Shown: piece after piece, positions 8,951-18,800 of the stretch | Position numbering within the stretch: the first letter of the stretch is position 1 | Layout: every line of letters starts with the position of its first letter | Origin: an uncultured Aquimarina sp. | GTDB taxonomy: Bacteria; Bacteroidota; Bacteroidia; Flavobacteriales; Flavobacteriaceae | Length of the DNA stretch: 64,000 nucleotides | Assembly (NCBI GenBank): GCA_947502885.1 | Contig: CANNBP010000018.1 | Location: 54,143-118,142, forward strand | Direction: 5' to 3' | Position numbers and translations under genes: made by a program | Notes under the pieces: generated by a model | Seen by the model: the letters and a program-made list of their open reading frames with translations, nothing else | Database searches by the model: none | Told to the model about the DNA's origin: nothing

Positions 8951-8976
8951 GATTCTTAGAATATGATATGGTTAAT

Positions 8977-9306
8977 TTATAATTGTTCTTTGATTTTTAA
9001 TAGCTGCCCTTTAATAGCTTCAAGTTTTCTAATAATATCAAAACTATCTAAAGTTGCTTGTTTTTGTTCTTTAAGGTGAGTTTTTGCTCCGTCAAGAGTA
9101 AAACCTCTTTCTTTTACCAAATAATAGATTAGCTCAAGGTTTTTGATATCTTCTGGAGTAAATTTTCGATTTCCTTTTGCATTTTTCTTCGGTTTAAGGA
9201 TGTCAAATTCTTTTTCCCAAAAACGAATAAGTGAAGTGTTTACATCAAAGGCCTCTGCAACTTCGCCAATGCTGTAGTACATTTTTTTTGGTAAGTTTAC
9301 ATACAT
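8977..9306 (-). CDS. MerR family transcriptional regulator
   Basis: This 109-residue DNA-binding protein has a MerR-type winged helix at the N-terminus: YYSIGEVAEAFDVNTSLIRF, then WEKEFDILKP and GNRKFTPEDIKNLELI. A dimerisation helix follows. No C-terminal effector domain or Cys cluster is visible, so it is not a metal-sensing MerR. A second Met at residue 9 (start near 9282) could also be used. It is embedded between the CapA-like and LemA genes with a 2-bp gap upstream, so it may control its own operon or simply be co-expressed with it. Confidence 0.88.
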   Translation of the reverse strand: MYVNLPKKMYYSIGEVAEAFDVNTSLIRFWEKEFDILKPKKNAKGNRKFTPEDIKNLELIYYLVKERGFTLDGAKTHLKEQKQATLDSFDIIRKLEAIKGQLLKIKEQL

Positions 9307-9308
9307 AC

Positions 9309-10415
9309 TTAGTTTTTTTGTTGTGTAAAGCTTCCGTCATCTTCAAAAATAAGTTTGCTCTCAGGGAAATCTTCTGTCGTTAACTTTTTGATTTCCTTTA
9401 GAGCTCCTTTCTTGTCGTCTATAAAAGGGTATACTTCATCTATTTGTTTAGCAGAATGAAGTTTTCCTTTGATAAAATTACCTTTAAGATCGATATCAAT
9501 TTCGGCTATAGGGGCGTATCCCTTAATACCTGTAAGGTTAAATCGAGAATAGGTACAGAAATTGCCCAAACTATATGCTATAAATTTGTCTTTGTATACT
9601 TCAAAAGCTCTAGATACATGAGGACCATGACCTAAAATGATATCGGCACCAGCATCAATCATAGTATGTGCAAAACGATAAACATCTCCTCGGTCTTCTC
9701 CATAAAAACGTTCTGTTTTTCTTGGTACATGAGTGTGTTTATGACCCTCTGCTCCTCCATGAAATGATACAATCACAATATCTGCTTTTTGTTTAAGTTC
9801 GGCTACAATTTTTGCAGCATTGGTTAAGTTATGAATTTTTACGCAATCTTTGTTAGGAGCAAATGCACAAAATCCATATGTGATTCCGTTTTTTTCAAAA
9901 ATATCATAGGGTTTTGCAAACACCCCAGCATAAGCAATATTATGTTTTTTTAGTGTTTTAGAGGTGTTCTCTATTCCGGTCTTTCCAAAGTCGCCGATAT
10001 GATTATTTGCAATACTCATAACATCAAAACCAGCTTTACTAAGGTAGTCACCATAGCTTTCTGGAGATCTAAAAGAATAGCATTTAGAGGGGTCAGAACA
10101 TCTTTTTGCATTTTCTCCTTCGTCGGTAAGCGTGCCTTCTAGGTTACCAAAAAGGATATCTGCTAGATTTAATACCTCTTGTACATCATCAAAAGGTCCT
10201 TTTCCTTCTGGAGGGAGATAACTATCTTTTGGAAAATTTGTTCCCATCATGATGTCGCCAACAGCCATAATTTTGATAGATTTTGGTGCTGCGAGTTTAA
10301 GTTCTGTGTTCTTAGCAAGAACATACATTGAGTCTAATGCTTCTTTTGAATATTTTTGAGCCTGAATAGAAGTGCAAAAACTAAAAATGAAGACTAAAAG
10401 AAGTAATTTTCTCAT
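9309..10415 (-). CDS. CapA family protein
   Basis: This is a secreted protein of 368 residues, with a signal peptide ending at TSIQAQ. The main domain is the CapA/PgsA metallophosphatase-like fold: IKIMAVGDIMMGTNF at about 48-62, LFGNLEGTLTDEG near 90, SIANNHIGDFG near 135, VIVSFHGGAEGHKH near 215, and ILGHGPHVSRAFEVY near 262. Family members are associated with poly-gamma-glutamate or capsule synthesis in Bacillus, but most Bacteroidota copies stand alone and their substrate is unknown. It is 7 bp after the M23 peptidase gene and 2 bp before the MerR gene. Confidence 0.88.
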   Translation of the reverse strand: MRKLLLLVFIFSFCTSIQAQKYSKEALDSMYVLAKNTELKLAAPKSIKIMAVGDIMMGTNFPKDSYLPPEGKGPFDDVQEVLNLADILFGNLEGTLTDEGENAKRCSDPSKCYSFRSPESYGDYLSKAGFDVMSIANNHIGDFGKTGIENTSKTLKKHNIAYAGVFAKPYDIFEKNGITYGFCAFAPNKDCVKIHNLTNAAKIVAELKQKADIVIVSFHGGAEGHKHTHVPRKTERFYGEDRGDVYRFAHTMIDAGADIILGHGPHVSRAFEVYKDKFIAYSLGNFCTYSRFNLTGIKGYAPIAEIDIDLKGNFIKGKLHSAKQIDEVYPFIDDKKGALKEIKKLTTEDFPESKLIFEDDGSFTQQKN

Positions 10416-10422
10416 TAGTGAT

Positions 10423-11400
10423 TTAATCTAGGGTTTCGTTAACAAGGTTAGAAGCTTTAAGCATTTCATTAAACTCTTCAGATGTTAAACTTCCGTAATA
10501 AAAATTACGTGGGTTGATACGTTCTCCATCTTTAAAAATCTCATAATGTAAATGAGGAGCAACAGATCGACCTGTACTTCCAACATATCCAATAACATCA
10601 CCTCTGTTTACTTTTTGTCCTTTCTTAACATTATAGTTACTTAAATGTGCATATAGACTTACATAATTAAAACCATGGTCTATACGTATATGTTTTCCAT
10701 ATCCAGATGAATTAGCATCAGCTCGGGTAACAACTCCGTTACCAGAGGCATAAATTGGAGTTCCCGTTGCGGCCGAGAAATCCATACCATAATGAAACTT
10801 TCTAGCTTTTGTAAAAGGATCACTCCTCCAGCCATAACCAGATGCCATTCGTTTCAAATCTGAATTTTGTATAGGTTGAATAGCAGGTATTGTAGCTAGT
10901 AATTCTTCTTTTTGTTCTGCAAGAGTAGCGATTTCATCCAAAGATTTAGATTGTACAACAATTTGTTTAGTTAGTTTATCAATACGCTTGCTGCTTTCTA
11001 TAATGATATCAGAGTTGTCAAATCCTTCTAAATTTTTATACCTATTTACTCCTCCAAAACCAGCTTTACGCAACTCTGCAGGAATTGGATTAGCTCCAAA
11101 ATAAAGTCTATAGATGTTGTCATCTCGTTCGGCAATCTCTTTTAAAATATTTTCGTCTCGCTTCAATCGCTTATTCATGAGATCAAACTGAAGTTGCATA
11201 TTTTCAAGCTCTCGCTTATACGCTTTTTCTTTTGGAGTTTCTAATTGAGGTATGTTAAGGTATATGAGCAAAAGCACAAAGCCAGCTAATAAAGAGCTAA
11301 CAACTGCCAAGGCAGCGATACCAAATTTACGACCTTTCTTTTGCTCTATTCGGCGATAAGAAAGTGTCTCACTATCATAGTAATATTTAACCTTTGACAT
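10423..11400 (-). CDS. M23 family metallopeptidase
   Basis: This is a 325-residue predicted DD- or LD-endopeptidase of peptidoglycan, anchored in the inner membrane. One membrane segment lies at about 28-50, then a coiled-coil region to about 170. The M23 (LytM) domain follows, with HYGMDFSAATGTPIYASGNG (zinc ligands His and Asp of HxxxD), YAHLS, and the HLHYEIF motif with the last ligand HxH. All catalytic ligands are present, so it is not a degenerate EnvC-type activator by sequence. It heads the reverse-strand six-gene run and is divergent from alaS. Confidence 0.9.
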   Translation of the reverse strand: MSKVKYYYDSETLSYRRIEQKKGRKFGIAALAVVSSLLAGFVLLLIYLNIPQLETPKEKAYKRELENMQLQFDLMNKRLKRDENILKEIAERDDNIYRLYFGANPIPAELRKAGFGGVNRYKNLEGFDNSDIIIESSKRIDKLTKQIVVQSKSLDEIATLAEQKEELLATIPAIQPIQNSDLKRMASGYGWRSDPFTKARKFHYGMDFSAATGTPIYASGNGVVTRADANSSGYGKHIRIDHGFNYVSLYAHLSNYNVKKGQKVNRGDVIGYVGSTGRSVAPHLHYEIFKDGERINPRNFYYGSLTSEEFNEMLKASNLVNETLD

Positions 11401-11703
11401 AATCTAAAATATGCTATTTTTGCAGGATATCATATAATGTATAACTCTATTCGAGTTAAGACATCGCAACAAATATAACAAATTGTTATAAGTCCAGAAA
11501 AAACTGACAAAAATCAATGTTGTATTCTCGTGATGATGTATGTTAAATGGTTGGTTTTTAGTTGGTATTGTGAATTAAGCTATTTGAAGATAAAAGATTA
11601 ATATTACATTTTATATCAAGGTAATATTAATAAAGTGTCTTTTGGCTTGTTTATATGCGAAGTAAAAAAATATAAAAAAAATAATCAGTAAAATAATAAA
11701 CGT
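11401..11703. other. Intergenic region between the M23 gene and alaS
   Basis: This is about 300 bp between divergent genes. No ORF or RNA gene is recognisable. A forward-facing promoter-like pair (TTG 11394-11396, 18 bases, TATTTTTG 11415-11422) lies at its left end, overlapping the M23 start codon. If used, it would give alaS an unusually long 5' leader of about 275 bases. The right part is A-rich just before the GTG start of alaS. Confidence 0.4.
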
Positions 11704-14337
11704 GTGAAATCCCAGGACATAAGAAATCAGTTTTTAGAGTTTTTTAAATCAAAAGAACATGGTATTGTACCTTCTGCACCGATGGTGATAAAGGACGATC
11801 CTACTTTGATGTTTACCAATGCCGGGATGAACCAGTTTAAAGAGTTCTTTTTGGGAAATGGTACCCCTAAAAGTAATAGGATTACAGATACTCAAAAGTG
11901 TTTAAGAGTAAGTGGTAAACATAATGACCTTGAAGAAGTTGGTATGGATACTTATCACCATACAATGTTCGAAATGTTAGGTAATTGGAGTTTTGGTGAT
12001 TACTTTAAGAAAGAGGCAATCCAATGGGCATGGGAATTATTAACAGAGGTGTATGGCATAAATAAAGATATCTTATATGTTTCTGTTTTTGAAGGAGCAA
12101 AGGATGATGGTTTAGGTATTGATCAAGAAGCCTATGATCTTTGGAAAGAGATAGTGCCAGAAGATCGCATCATCATGGGGAATAAAAAAGATAACTTCTG
12201 GGAAATGGGAGATCAAGGACCTTGTGGACCTTGCTCAGAAATTCATGTTGATATTCGATCAGAAGAAGAAAAGGCCAAAGTTTCGGGTAGAGATTTGGTG
12301 AATGCTGATCATCCTCAAGTGGTAGAGATCTGGAATCTGGTTTTTATGCAATTTAATAGAAAAGCAGATGGTTCTTTAGAAAAATTACCTGCACAGCATG
12401 TCGATACTGGTATGGGATTTGAACGTTTGTGTATGGTGTTACAAGGAGTAAAATCGAATTATGACACAGATGTTTTTACCCCTTTAATTCGTGAAATAGA
12501 AACGATTACCAATTCTAAATATGATAAGGATAGTTTACCTACTCATGAAGACGGAAAAGTTAGTGTAGCTATCCGAGTGATTGCTGATCACCTAAGAGCT
12601 GTTGCATTTTCGATAGCAGATGGTCAACTACCAAGTAATACGGGAGCAGGATATGTGATTAGAAGAATTTTACGTAGAGCGATTCGATACGGATTTACAT
12701 TTCTTAATACCAAAGAGCCTTTTATTTATAAACTTGTAGAAACACTAAGTAAGCAAATGAGAGGTGCGTTTCCTGAGTTAAAAACACAAAAAAACCTAAT
12801 TGTTAATGTTATAAAAGAGGAAGAGCATTCTTTTTTAAGAACATTAGATCAAGGGTTAGTGTTACTAGATAATGTAATAAAGAATACTAAAGGGAATACA
12901 ATTTCAGGAGAAAAGGCTTTTGAGTTATATGATACTTTTGGTTTTCCTATAGATTTAACTGCTTTGATTTTAAGTGAACAGGGATATGAATTAGATGAAA
13001 AAGGTTTTGAAGCTGAGCTACAGAAACAAAAAGATAGGTCTCGTGCGGCTTCTCAAGTATCTGCTGGAGATTGGGAAATACTTTCTGAAACGACAACCGA
13101 AGGTTTTATAGGCTATGACCATCTAAATGCAGATGTAAAAATTGTACGGTATAGAAAAGTAAATAGTAAAAAAGAAGGAGATTTATATCAATTGGTGTTT
13201 GATAAAACACCTTTTTATCCAGAAGGAGGGGGACAAGTAGGAGATAAAGGGTATTTAGAGGTTCCTAATGGAGATGTTGTTTATATCGTCGATACCAAGA
13301 AAGAGAATAATCTAATTATTCATTTGACAAAAAATCTTCCAAAACATATTAATGAGACCCTAAAAGCAGTTGTAGATGGTAAACAACGCTCTAGGTCGGC
13401 TTCGAATCATTCAGCAACTCACCTTCTTCATCAGGCATTGCGTACAATTTTGGGTACACATGTAGAACAAAAAGGATCGATGGTTCATAGTGGTTATTTA
13501 CGATTTGATTTTTCACATTTTGCAAAAGTTTCTAATGAAGAGCTTAAGCAAGTTGAGAATTTTGTGAACGCAAGAATCAGAGAGCAACTTCCGTTAGAAG
13601 AACAGCGTAGTATTACTTATGATCAGGCAATTGCAGAAGGTGCAATAGCTTTGTTTGGAGAAAAGTACGGAGACAAAGTAAGAGCGATAAGATTTGGAGA
13701 GTCAATGGAACTTTGTGGAGGAACACATGTTCAAAATACAAGTGATATATGGCATTTTAAAATAACTTCTGAAAGTGCAATTGCAGCTGGTGTTAGAAGA
13801 ATTGAAGCTATAACATGTGATGCGGCAAAAGAGTATTTTACTACACAGTCAGAATCTTATAATGAAGTGAAATCCGTATTAAAAAATACTAAGGATCCTA
13901 TAAAAGCAATTGTTTCATTACAAGAAGAAAATGCAGATCTTAAAAAACAAATAGAAGCACTTCTTAAAGATAAGGCGAAAAACCTGAAAGGCGATCTTAA
14001 AACTGAATTTGAAGAAATAAATGGTATAAACTTCTTGGCTAAAAAAGTAGATTTGGATGCTCAAGGAATTAAAGATTTATCATTCGAATTAGGTAACGAA
14101 TTACAGAATGTGATGATATTGTTTGGATCAAGCAAAAATGAAAAAGCATTATTATCATGTTATGTTTCTAAAAACCTTGTAGAAGAGAAAAAAATCAATG
14201 CAGGTCAAATTGTTCGCGAACTTGGTAAATATATCCAAGGAGGCGGAGGAGGACAGCCGTTTTTTGCTACAGCTGGAGGTAAGAAACCTGAAGGAATAGA
14301 AGAAGCATTACTTAATGCAAAAGAATATTTAAATTAA
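11704..14337 (+). CDS. alaS: Alanine--tRNA ligase
   Basis: AlaRS charges tRNA-Ala with alanine and proofreads mischarged serine or glycine. The 877 residues show the full domain order. The class II aminoacylation core begins with MFTNAGMNQFKEFF and the TQKCLRVSGKHNDLEEVG segment. The editing domain has the zinc-binding HSATHLLH (about residue 568) and CGGTH (about 670) motifs. The C-Ala domain ends with GGGGGQPFFATAGG. Translation starts at a GTG (11704), which matches the conserved N-terminus. The upstream gene is divergent, and a GSCFA gene follows in the same direction 60 bp on, past a hairpin. Confidence 0.97.
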   Translation: MKSQDIRNQFLEFFKSKEHGIVPSAPMVIKDDPTLMFTNAGMNQFKEFFLGNGTPKSNRITDTQKCLRVSGKHNDLEEVGMDTYHHTMFEMLGNWSFGDYFKKEAIQWAWELLTEVYGINKDILYVSVFEGAKDDGLGIDQEAYDLWKEIVPEDRIIMGNKKDNFWEMGDQGPCGPCSEIHVDIRSEEEKAKVSGRDLVNADHPQVVEIWNLVFMQFNRKADGSLEKLPAQHVDTGMGFERLCMVLQGVKSNYDTDVFTPLIREIETITNSKYDKDSLPTHEDGKVSVAIRVIADHLRAVAFSIADGQLPSNTGAGYVIRRILRRAIRYGFTFLNTKEPFIYKLVETLSKQMRGAFPELKTQKNLIVNVIKEEEHSFLRTLDQGLVLLDNVIKNTKGNTISGEKAFELYDTFGFPIDLTALILSEQGYELDEKGFEAELQKQKDRSRAASQVSAGDWEILSETTTEGFIGYDHLNADVKIVRYRKVNSKKEGDLYQLVFDKTPFYPEGGGQVGDKGYLEVPNGDVVYIVDTKKENNLIIHLTKNLPKHINETLKAVVDGKQRSRSASNHSATHLLHQALRTILGTHVEQKGSMVHSGYLRFDFSHFAKVSNEELKQVENFVNARIREQLPLEEQRSITYDQAIAEGAIALFGEKYGDKVRAIRFGESMELCGGTHVQNTSDIWHFKITSESAIAAGVRRIEAITCDAAKEYFTTQSESYNEVKSVLKNTKDPIKAIVSLQEENADLKKQIEALLKDKAKNLKGDLKTEFEEINGINFLAKKVDLDAQGIKDLSFELGNELQNVMILFGSSKNEKALLSCYVSKNLVEEKKINAGQIVRELGKYIQGGGGGQPFFATAGGKKPEGIEEALLNAKEYLN

Positions 14338-14352
14338 TAGTTACGTTATAAC

Positions 14353-14381
14353 ACTTCCTTCTCTAATAAAGAGAGGGAAGT
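14353..14381 (+). terminator. Hairpin after alaS, possible terminator
   Basis: A 12-bp stem (acttccttctct / agagagggaagt, one G-U pair) with a short AATAA-type loop lies 15 bp after the alaS stop. There is no clear U-run after it, so it may only attenuate transcription into the GSCFA gene or protect the message end. Confidence 0.4.
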
Positions 14382-14398
14382 ATTAATGCTACTCTACT

Positions 14399-15352
14399 AT
14401 GAATCTACAAACCAAAATATCATTACGACTAGAAGAACCTCAGATTGATTATAACGCTGATCTTTTGTTGTTGGGATCATGTTTTGCAGAAAATATAGGA
14501 GAGAAGTTTTCGTATTATAAATTTAAAAACCAGATAAATCCTTTTGGGATTTTGTTTCATCCAAAGGCAATCGAGACATTTTTGTGGATGGCAACTCAGG
14601 GTGAACAGTATACAGAGACTGATTTGTTTTTTATGAATGAAAGATGGCATTGTTTTGATGCACATTCTTCTTTAAGCTCTGTAAATAAAGATGCCTTATT
14701 ACAGCACCTTAATCAAAAACTTGCCGTTACAAGAAATAAGATCAGAACATCTTCTCATGTCATTATCACTTTAGGAACGGCATGGGTTTATCGATTGAAA
14801 GCGTTGGATATGATTGTGGCAAATTGCCATAAAATACCACAACGAGAATTTGATAAAGAGCTTTTGTCTGTTGATGAAGTATATCAATGTCTTCAGAATT
14901 GCGTTCATATGATAAATAGTTTAAATCCATCGGTAAAACTTATTTTTACAGTTTCACCTGTAAGGCATAGTAAAGATGGGTTTGTGCAAAATACCAGAAG
15001 TAAATCTCACCTATTAACCGCAATACATCAGGTGGTTGATAAAAGTGAAAATGCTGCGTATTTTCCTGCCTATGAAATTATGATGGATGAGCTTAGAGAT
15101 TATCGTTTTTATAGCGATGATATGATTCATCCAAGTGAGCTTGCTGTAAACTACATCTGGGAACGTTTTATGGAGGTTTGGGTTTCTAAAGAAATAGGAC
15201 AAATGATGAAACGAGTAGATGAGATAACAAAAGGGATTTCTCATAGGCCATTTAATCCGCAAAGTGAACAGTATCTATTGTTTCGAAAAAAAATAGAAAT
15301 AAAAAAAGCTGAACTTCAAAAAGAATATCCACATATAAAATGGGATCAATAA
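14399..15352 (+). CDS. GSCFA domain-containing protein
   Basis: This cytosolic protein of 317 residues belongs to the GSCFA family, named after its N-terminal motif, seen here as LLLLGSCFAENIGEKF (about 22-37). The fold resembles SGNH-type esterases: the Gly-Ser-Cys-Phe-Ala block near the N-terminus, a central ITLGTAWVY segment, and a late DDMIHPSELAV segment with Asp and His that could complete a catalytic site. Family members are widespread in Bacteroidota and no substrate is established. It lies in the same direction as alaS and converges with the next gene. Confidence 0.88.
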   Translation: MNLQTKISLRLEEPQIDYNADLLLLGSCFAENIGEKFSYYKFKNQINPFGILFHPKAIETFLWMATQGEQYTETDLFFMNERWHCFDAHSSLSSVNKDALLQHLNQKLAVTRNKIRTSSHVIITLGTAWVYRLKALDMIVANCHKIPQREFDKELLSVDEVYQCLQNCVHMINSLNPSVKLIFTVSPVRHSKDGFVQNTRSKSHLLTAIHQVVDKSENAAYFPAYEIMMDELRDYRFYSDDMIHPSELAVNYIWERFMEVWVSKEIGQMMKRVDEITKGISHRPFNPQSEQYLLFRKKIEIKKAELQKEYPHIKWDQ

Positions 15353-15368
15353 GCATATTGATAAATAA

Positions 15369-15396
15369 CTAGGATAATAGAGTTCTATTACCCTAG
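15369..15396. terminator. Bidirectional hairpin between convergent genes
   Basis: An inverted repeat (ctaggataatag / ctattaccctag, one mismatch, 4-base loop) lies between the GSCFA gene (forward) and the DUF3103-like gene (reverse), followed by T-rich sequence on the forward side. Confidence 0.55.
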
Positions 15397-15413
15397 TCAA
15401 TTTTATATTTTAA

Positions 15414-16601
15414 TTAGTTACTTGAGATAAACAAAGGCGATAAAGTAACTGTGGCGTTACCTCGAGCACCTTTATGGTTAGTGTAGTATACATTTTTTTG
15501 AATGGTGTACAATGAGTCTACGTAATCATCGTTGTTGATGAACCATTCGTCTGGCATAGCCTGTAAAATAGCACCTGCAACTTGCCCGAGAATAGTGGTC
15601 CATGATTGTCCAGAAACGGCACCAACTATTTGAAAAATACCATCAACAAGGATGGTAACCAATTGTTTAAAATTGTAGTTGTCATCTTTTTCAAAAAATT
15701 GAATATTAGCTGCCTGATATTGATAGTCATCCCAGAAAAGGAGAATTTGATTAGGGTAATATGTTGTTCCTTGATGATCTAGATAATACATCGGTATTAT
15801 TTTTACTTCGGCTTCATTATTTTGATTTTTTATTCCAGAAGTAATAGCATAAATTTCTGCTGCACCGCTAATCCACGGCTCTTCATCATTATTTAATTTA
15901 ATGCGATCCAATTTTGTGGTTTCAAGGCCACTGTTTGATCTTGACGAAGGGTTTAAATCCAAATTAGCAGATTGAAAACGGTTATTTTGAAGACCACTAC
16001 TCTGTAATTCCTTATTCATATAATCAACTTCAGCTTTTAAGGTTTCATAGCCTTTAGTTTCTATAACCAGTACAGGCACATTTGGGATAGTTTTACTATC
16101 AAGGTATACTTTTTGTCCTTTAAGGGTGTATGCTTCAATTTTGGACCATGACTTTTCATCTCCCTCTGGGGCAAATGATATGAGTAGTTCTTCGAGGTTT
16201 ATTGATTTTGTGTTTGGTTTTTGTAACCACAACTCTGGTATTTCAATTTGATCTGGAGTTGTTTTGGATTTTAGTTGTTTATCTGCTTCAGTTGTTATCT
16301 TTTTTAAAGAGATAAAGGATTTGTGCGTTGCTAAATGGTTACTTTCTTTAAGAAACTTTGATAACTTAACACCGGGAGTGTGATCTTCAGTCAAAGTGTT
16401 AACTACTTTGGACTTAAACTCTTCATTTTCGAATAAATTGATTAGTTCAAATGCTATTTTCTTTTTGCTTATAGCATTTTCATTATTGACCTTATTCGTT
16501 TCAATAGGGTCATCTTGGGTAGAGTCTACTTCTTCGGTCTCACAATTGTAAAACAATAAAGAAATAAAAATTAGGCTTAAAAATAAAAATGATTTTTTCA
16601 T
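15414..16601 (-). CDS. DUF3103-like lipoprotein
   Basis: This is a 395-residue lipoprotein with signal LLFYNCETEEVDS, lipidated Cys near residue 20. After an acidic Asp/Thr-rich linker comes a helical region with LFENEEFKSKVVNTLTED and later SISLKKITTEADKQ-like sequence. A beta-type middle part has PVLVIETKGYETLKAEVDYM, and the C-terminal part has WISGAAEIYAITSG, NQILLFWDDYQYQ and a Gly/Ala-rich helix (GQVAGAILQAMPD). The pattern recalls DUF3103 proteins, which have no known activity. The family call is from memory and moderate. It is monocistronic and converges on the GSCFA gene. Confidence 0.55.
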   Translation of the reverse strand: MKKSFLFLSLIFISLLFYNCETEEVDSTQDDPIETNKVNNENAISKKKIAFELINLFENEEFKSKVVNTLTEDHTPGVKLSKFLKESNHLATHKSFISLKKITTEADKQLKSKTTPDQIEIPELWLQKPNTKSINLEELLISFAPEGDEKSWSKIEAYTLKGQKVYLDSKTIPNVPVLVIETKGYETLKAEVDYMNKELQSSGLQNNRFQSANLDLNPSSRSNSGLETTKLDRIKLNNDEEPWISGAAEIYAITSGIKNQNNEAEVKIIPMYYLDHQGTTYYPNQILLFWDDYQYQAANIQFFEKDDNYNFKQLVTILVDGIFQIVGAVSGQSWTTILGQVAGAILQAMPDEWFINNDDYVDSLYTIQKNVYYTNHKGARGNATVTLSPLFISSN

Positions 16602-16930
16602 GATTTTAAGGTTTGCGTTAGCTTAGTTTTTGTCGCTTAAAATTAGAAAAAAGTAACGGTATCTTGTTGATTAATAAGGGTTTAAATACTCAAAAGATTT
16701 GTGGTTATTCCATAAATAATAAAGCTATTTTTTTTGCAAATCACATATTTATTATGCATGCATATTATTTAATAAATTATTTTTATTTATTTGATTTACA
16801 GGTATTTGTGTGGTTTTTGTTTCTTTTGTACAAGAATTTGCCTATCTAATGATCAATTTTGACCATCAAATAAAAATTCTAGGAACTGATTTTTTTGTTG
16901 TTGAGAAATGAATAAATTTTATAGAGAGTG
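16602..16930. other. Intergenic region, AT-rich
   Basis: About 330 bp between two reverse-strand genes. It must hold the promoter of the DUF3103-like gene and the end of the hydroxylase message. No credible ORF, RNA gene or strong hairpin is visible; a 61-residue forward ORF here starts at TTG and looks random. Confidence 0.4.
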
Positions 16931-18694
16931 CTACGCTTGAATTTTAGTTTCATTAAGAATTATATCAAGGCCACCTTCTATTAAGTGCGAAACTTTTGAT
17001 CTATTAGTTTTAATAGTATCGAGGTGGTCAAAAATTTGACTAGCAAATTTTTGATCTCTATCTTGTATCAATTCGTAAATCTCTAGAGGCAATAGCCAAT
17101 CATTGGGGTGATCTTTTTCTACAATTTCAAAAACAGCTTCCAAAGAAAATTTGGCAGATTTTCCTTCTCGAATATTTCTTACCGATTCGTATAAAGAGTA
17201 CAATTCTAATTGTTTTTCAGAACAATCTCCTTTTATAGTTGTTGATGTTGGTTTGTGCGTAATTAAATCGAAAGAATTATCGTCTGCAGGACCAGAATAC
17301 GCAGATACTATTTCGGTACCAATAGCCAAATCAAATGCTCCCCATTCTGGCTTAAAGAGTTGTTCGTTTTGATAGGTAACCGTACATTCACTAAACTGAA
17401 TCAGAATTAACTCTCCTTTAATATTTCTAGTACCAGTTATGATATTTCCAGCGATCGTGATTCCACTTTCAAATTCAAACTCGATATATTCACCTTCATG
17501 AAAATTATAAGCTTTTAAATCTCTAGGCGACATATTTTCTATGGCTAGATTACTGCCTTTTAACTTGCCAATAGGTGATCCAAATCCAGACATATGTGTA
17601 TCTATACCATGGCCAATTAATTCTTTCTCTCTAAAAGACAAAGCAGATGGCCCTTCAGTTTTGAAATAAATGACCTCATTGTCTTTGTTTTTAATCATTC
17701 TAGTGAAAACACCAGAAATTTGTATACCAGTGTTGAGTTCTATTGTTCCTAGGTTTTCTGAAGCAATAAGTTTTTCTAATCCACGATGTCCACCTTTTCT
17801 TAATGCCATGGTATCTGCAAATTCTTCAAGAACCTGGCATAGGTATGCAAAATCTGGAGTAACGAAAAGTTGTGGCTGCGGTTTGGTAATATCAAAGTCT
17901 TGAAAAGCAGCTTCTGGAGAATAAGGTAATTTTTTTACATTATCTGTCATGCACCACTCACTTTCACCAATAGATGATAATAAGCCAGCTCCATAAATTT
18001 TTGGTTGATCTACTGTGCCTATTAATCCATACTCGACTGTCCACCAATGTAAATTACGAATAAGAGCCATCTCAGAAGGATCTTCTTTTAACCTTTGTAA
18101 TTCGTCAACCTTTTTTTCTGCAGCTTCAATATCTTTGGGGTCAATATTATGAGCTTCTTTTAAAATAGATAAAGTACGTACAGCCTCATACATATCATGA
18201 TCCTTTTTAGAAGAAATAGCTTTACAACCAATTTTCCCGAACCTTCTTAAATATTCGGCATAATCAGGATTGGCAATAATAGGGGCGTGACCTGCAGCTT
18301 CATGAATAATATCTGGAGCCGGAGTATATTCAATATTTTCAAGTTGCCTTATGTCTGATGCAATAACAAGAATGTTGTATGCTTGAAATTCCATAAATGC
18401 ATTCGGAGGGATAAAACCATCTACCGCTACAGCGGCCCAACCTATTTCTTTTAGGATCCTATTCATCCCATACATGTTAGGGATGTCGTCAATAGATATT
18501 CCGGTTTGTTTAAGTCCTTTTATATATGATTCATGGGCAATTTTATTCAATGAAGTAATATTTTTTCGCATTACATAACGCCATACCGCTTGATTTACGG
18601 GAGTATATTCTTCATAGTTTTGAGGCTTAATAAACTGTTTTAAATGATCAGGAAGCCTGTCTATCAGTGGGTTGGATGCAATGTTTGAGGACAT
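16931..18694 (-). CDS. Aromatic amino acid hydroxylase (phenylalanine 4-monooxygenase type) with C-terminal extension
   Basis: This is a pterin- and iron-dependent hydroxylase, most likely turning phenylalanine into tyrosine. The catalytic domain fills about residues 20-330. The iron ligands are seen as HEAAGHAP (His131, His136) and the Glu of WWTVEYGLIG. The protein is 587 residues, about twice the usual bacterial phenylalanine hydroxylase (about 260-300). The additional ~250 C-terminal residues include beta-rich sequence (YIEFEFESGITIAGNIITG) and a helical end. Long versions are found in other Bacteroidota, so this is a lineage form rather than a recent fusion. No partner pterin dehydratase gene is adjacent. 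Confidence 0.88.
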   Translation of the reverse strand: MSSNIASNPLIDRLPDHLKQFIKPQNYEEYTPVNQAVWRYVMRKNITSLNKIAHESYIKGLKQTGISIDDIPNMYGMNRILKEIGWAAVAVDGFIPPNAFMEFQAYNILVIASDIRQLENIEYTPAPDIIHEAAGHAPIIANPDYAEYLRRFGKIGCKAISSKKDHDMYEAVRTLSILKEAHNIDPKDIEAAEKKVDELQRLKEDPSEMALIRNLHWWTVEYGLIGTVDQPKIYGAGLLSSIGESEWCMTDNVKKLPYSPEAAFQDFDITKPQPQLFVTPDFAYLCQVLEEFADTMALRKGGHRGLEKLIASENLGTIELNTGIQISGVFTRMIKNKDNEVIYFKTEGPSALSFREKELIGHGIDTHMSGFGSPIGKLKGSNLAIENMSPRDLKAYNFHEGEYIEFEFESGITIAGNIITGTRNIKGELILIQFSECTVTYQNEQLFKPEWGAFDLAIGTEIVSAYSGPADDNSFDLITHKPTSTTIKGDCSEKQLELYSLYESVRNIREGKSAKFSLEAVFEIVEKDHPNDWLLPLEIYELIQDRDQKFASQIFDHLDTIKTNRSKVSHLIEGGLDIILNETKIQA

Positions 18695-18800
18695 TAAGAC
18701 AATTTTTTAGTTAAAAGACACTTAAATTGTAAAATTAAGGGGTTTATTTTTAATTCTAAGCGTTATATATATGTAATTTAATTTTTAACATAAGTATTTA

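Noticed and set aside
16664..16849. 61-residue forward ORF
   Set aside because: TTG start, AT-rich random hydrophobic sequence, no family pattern.
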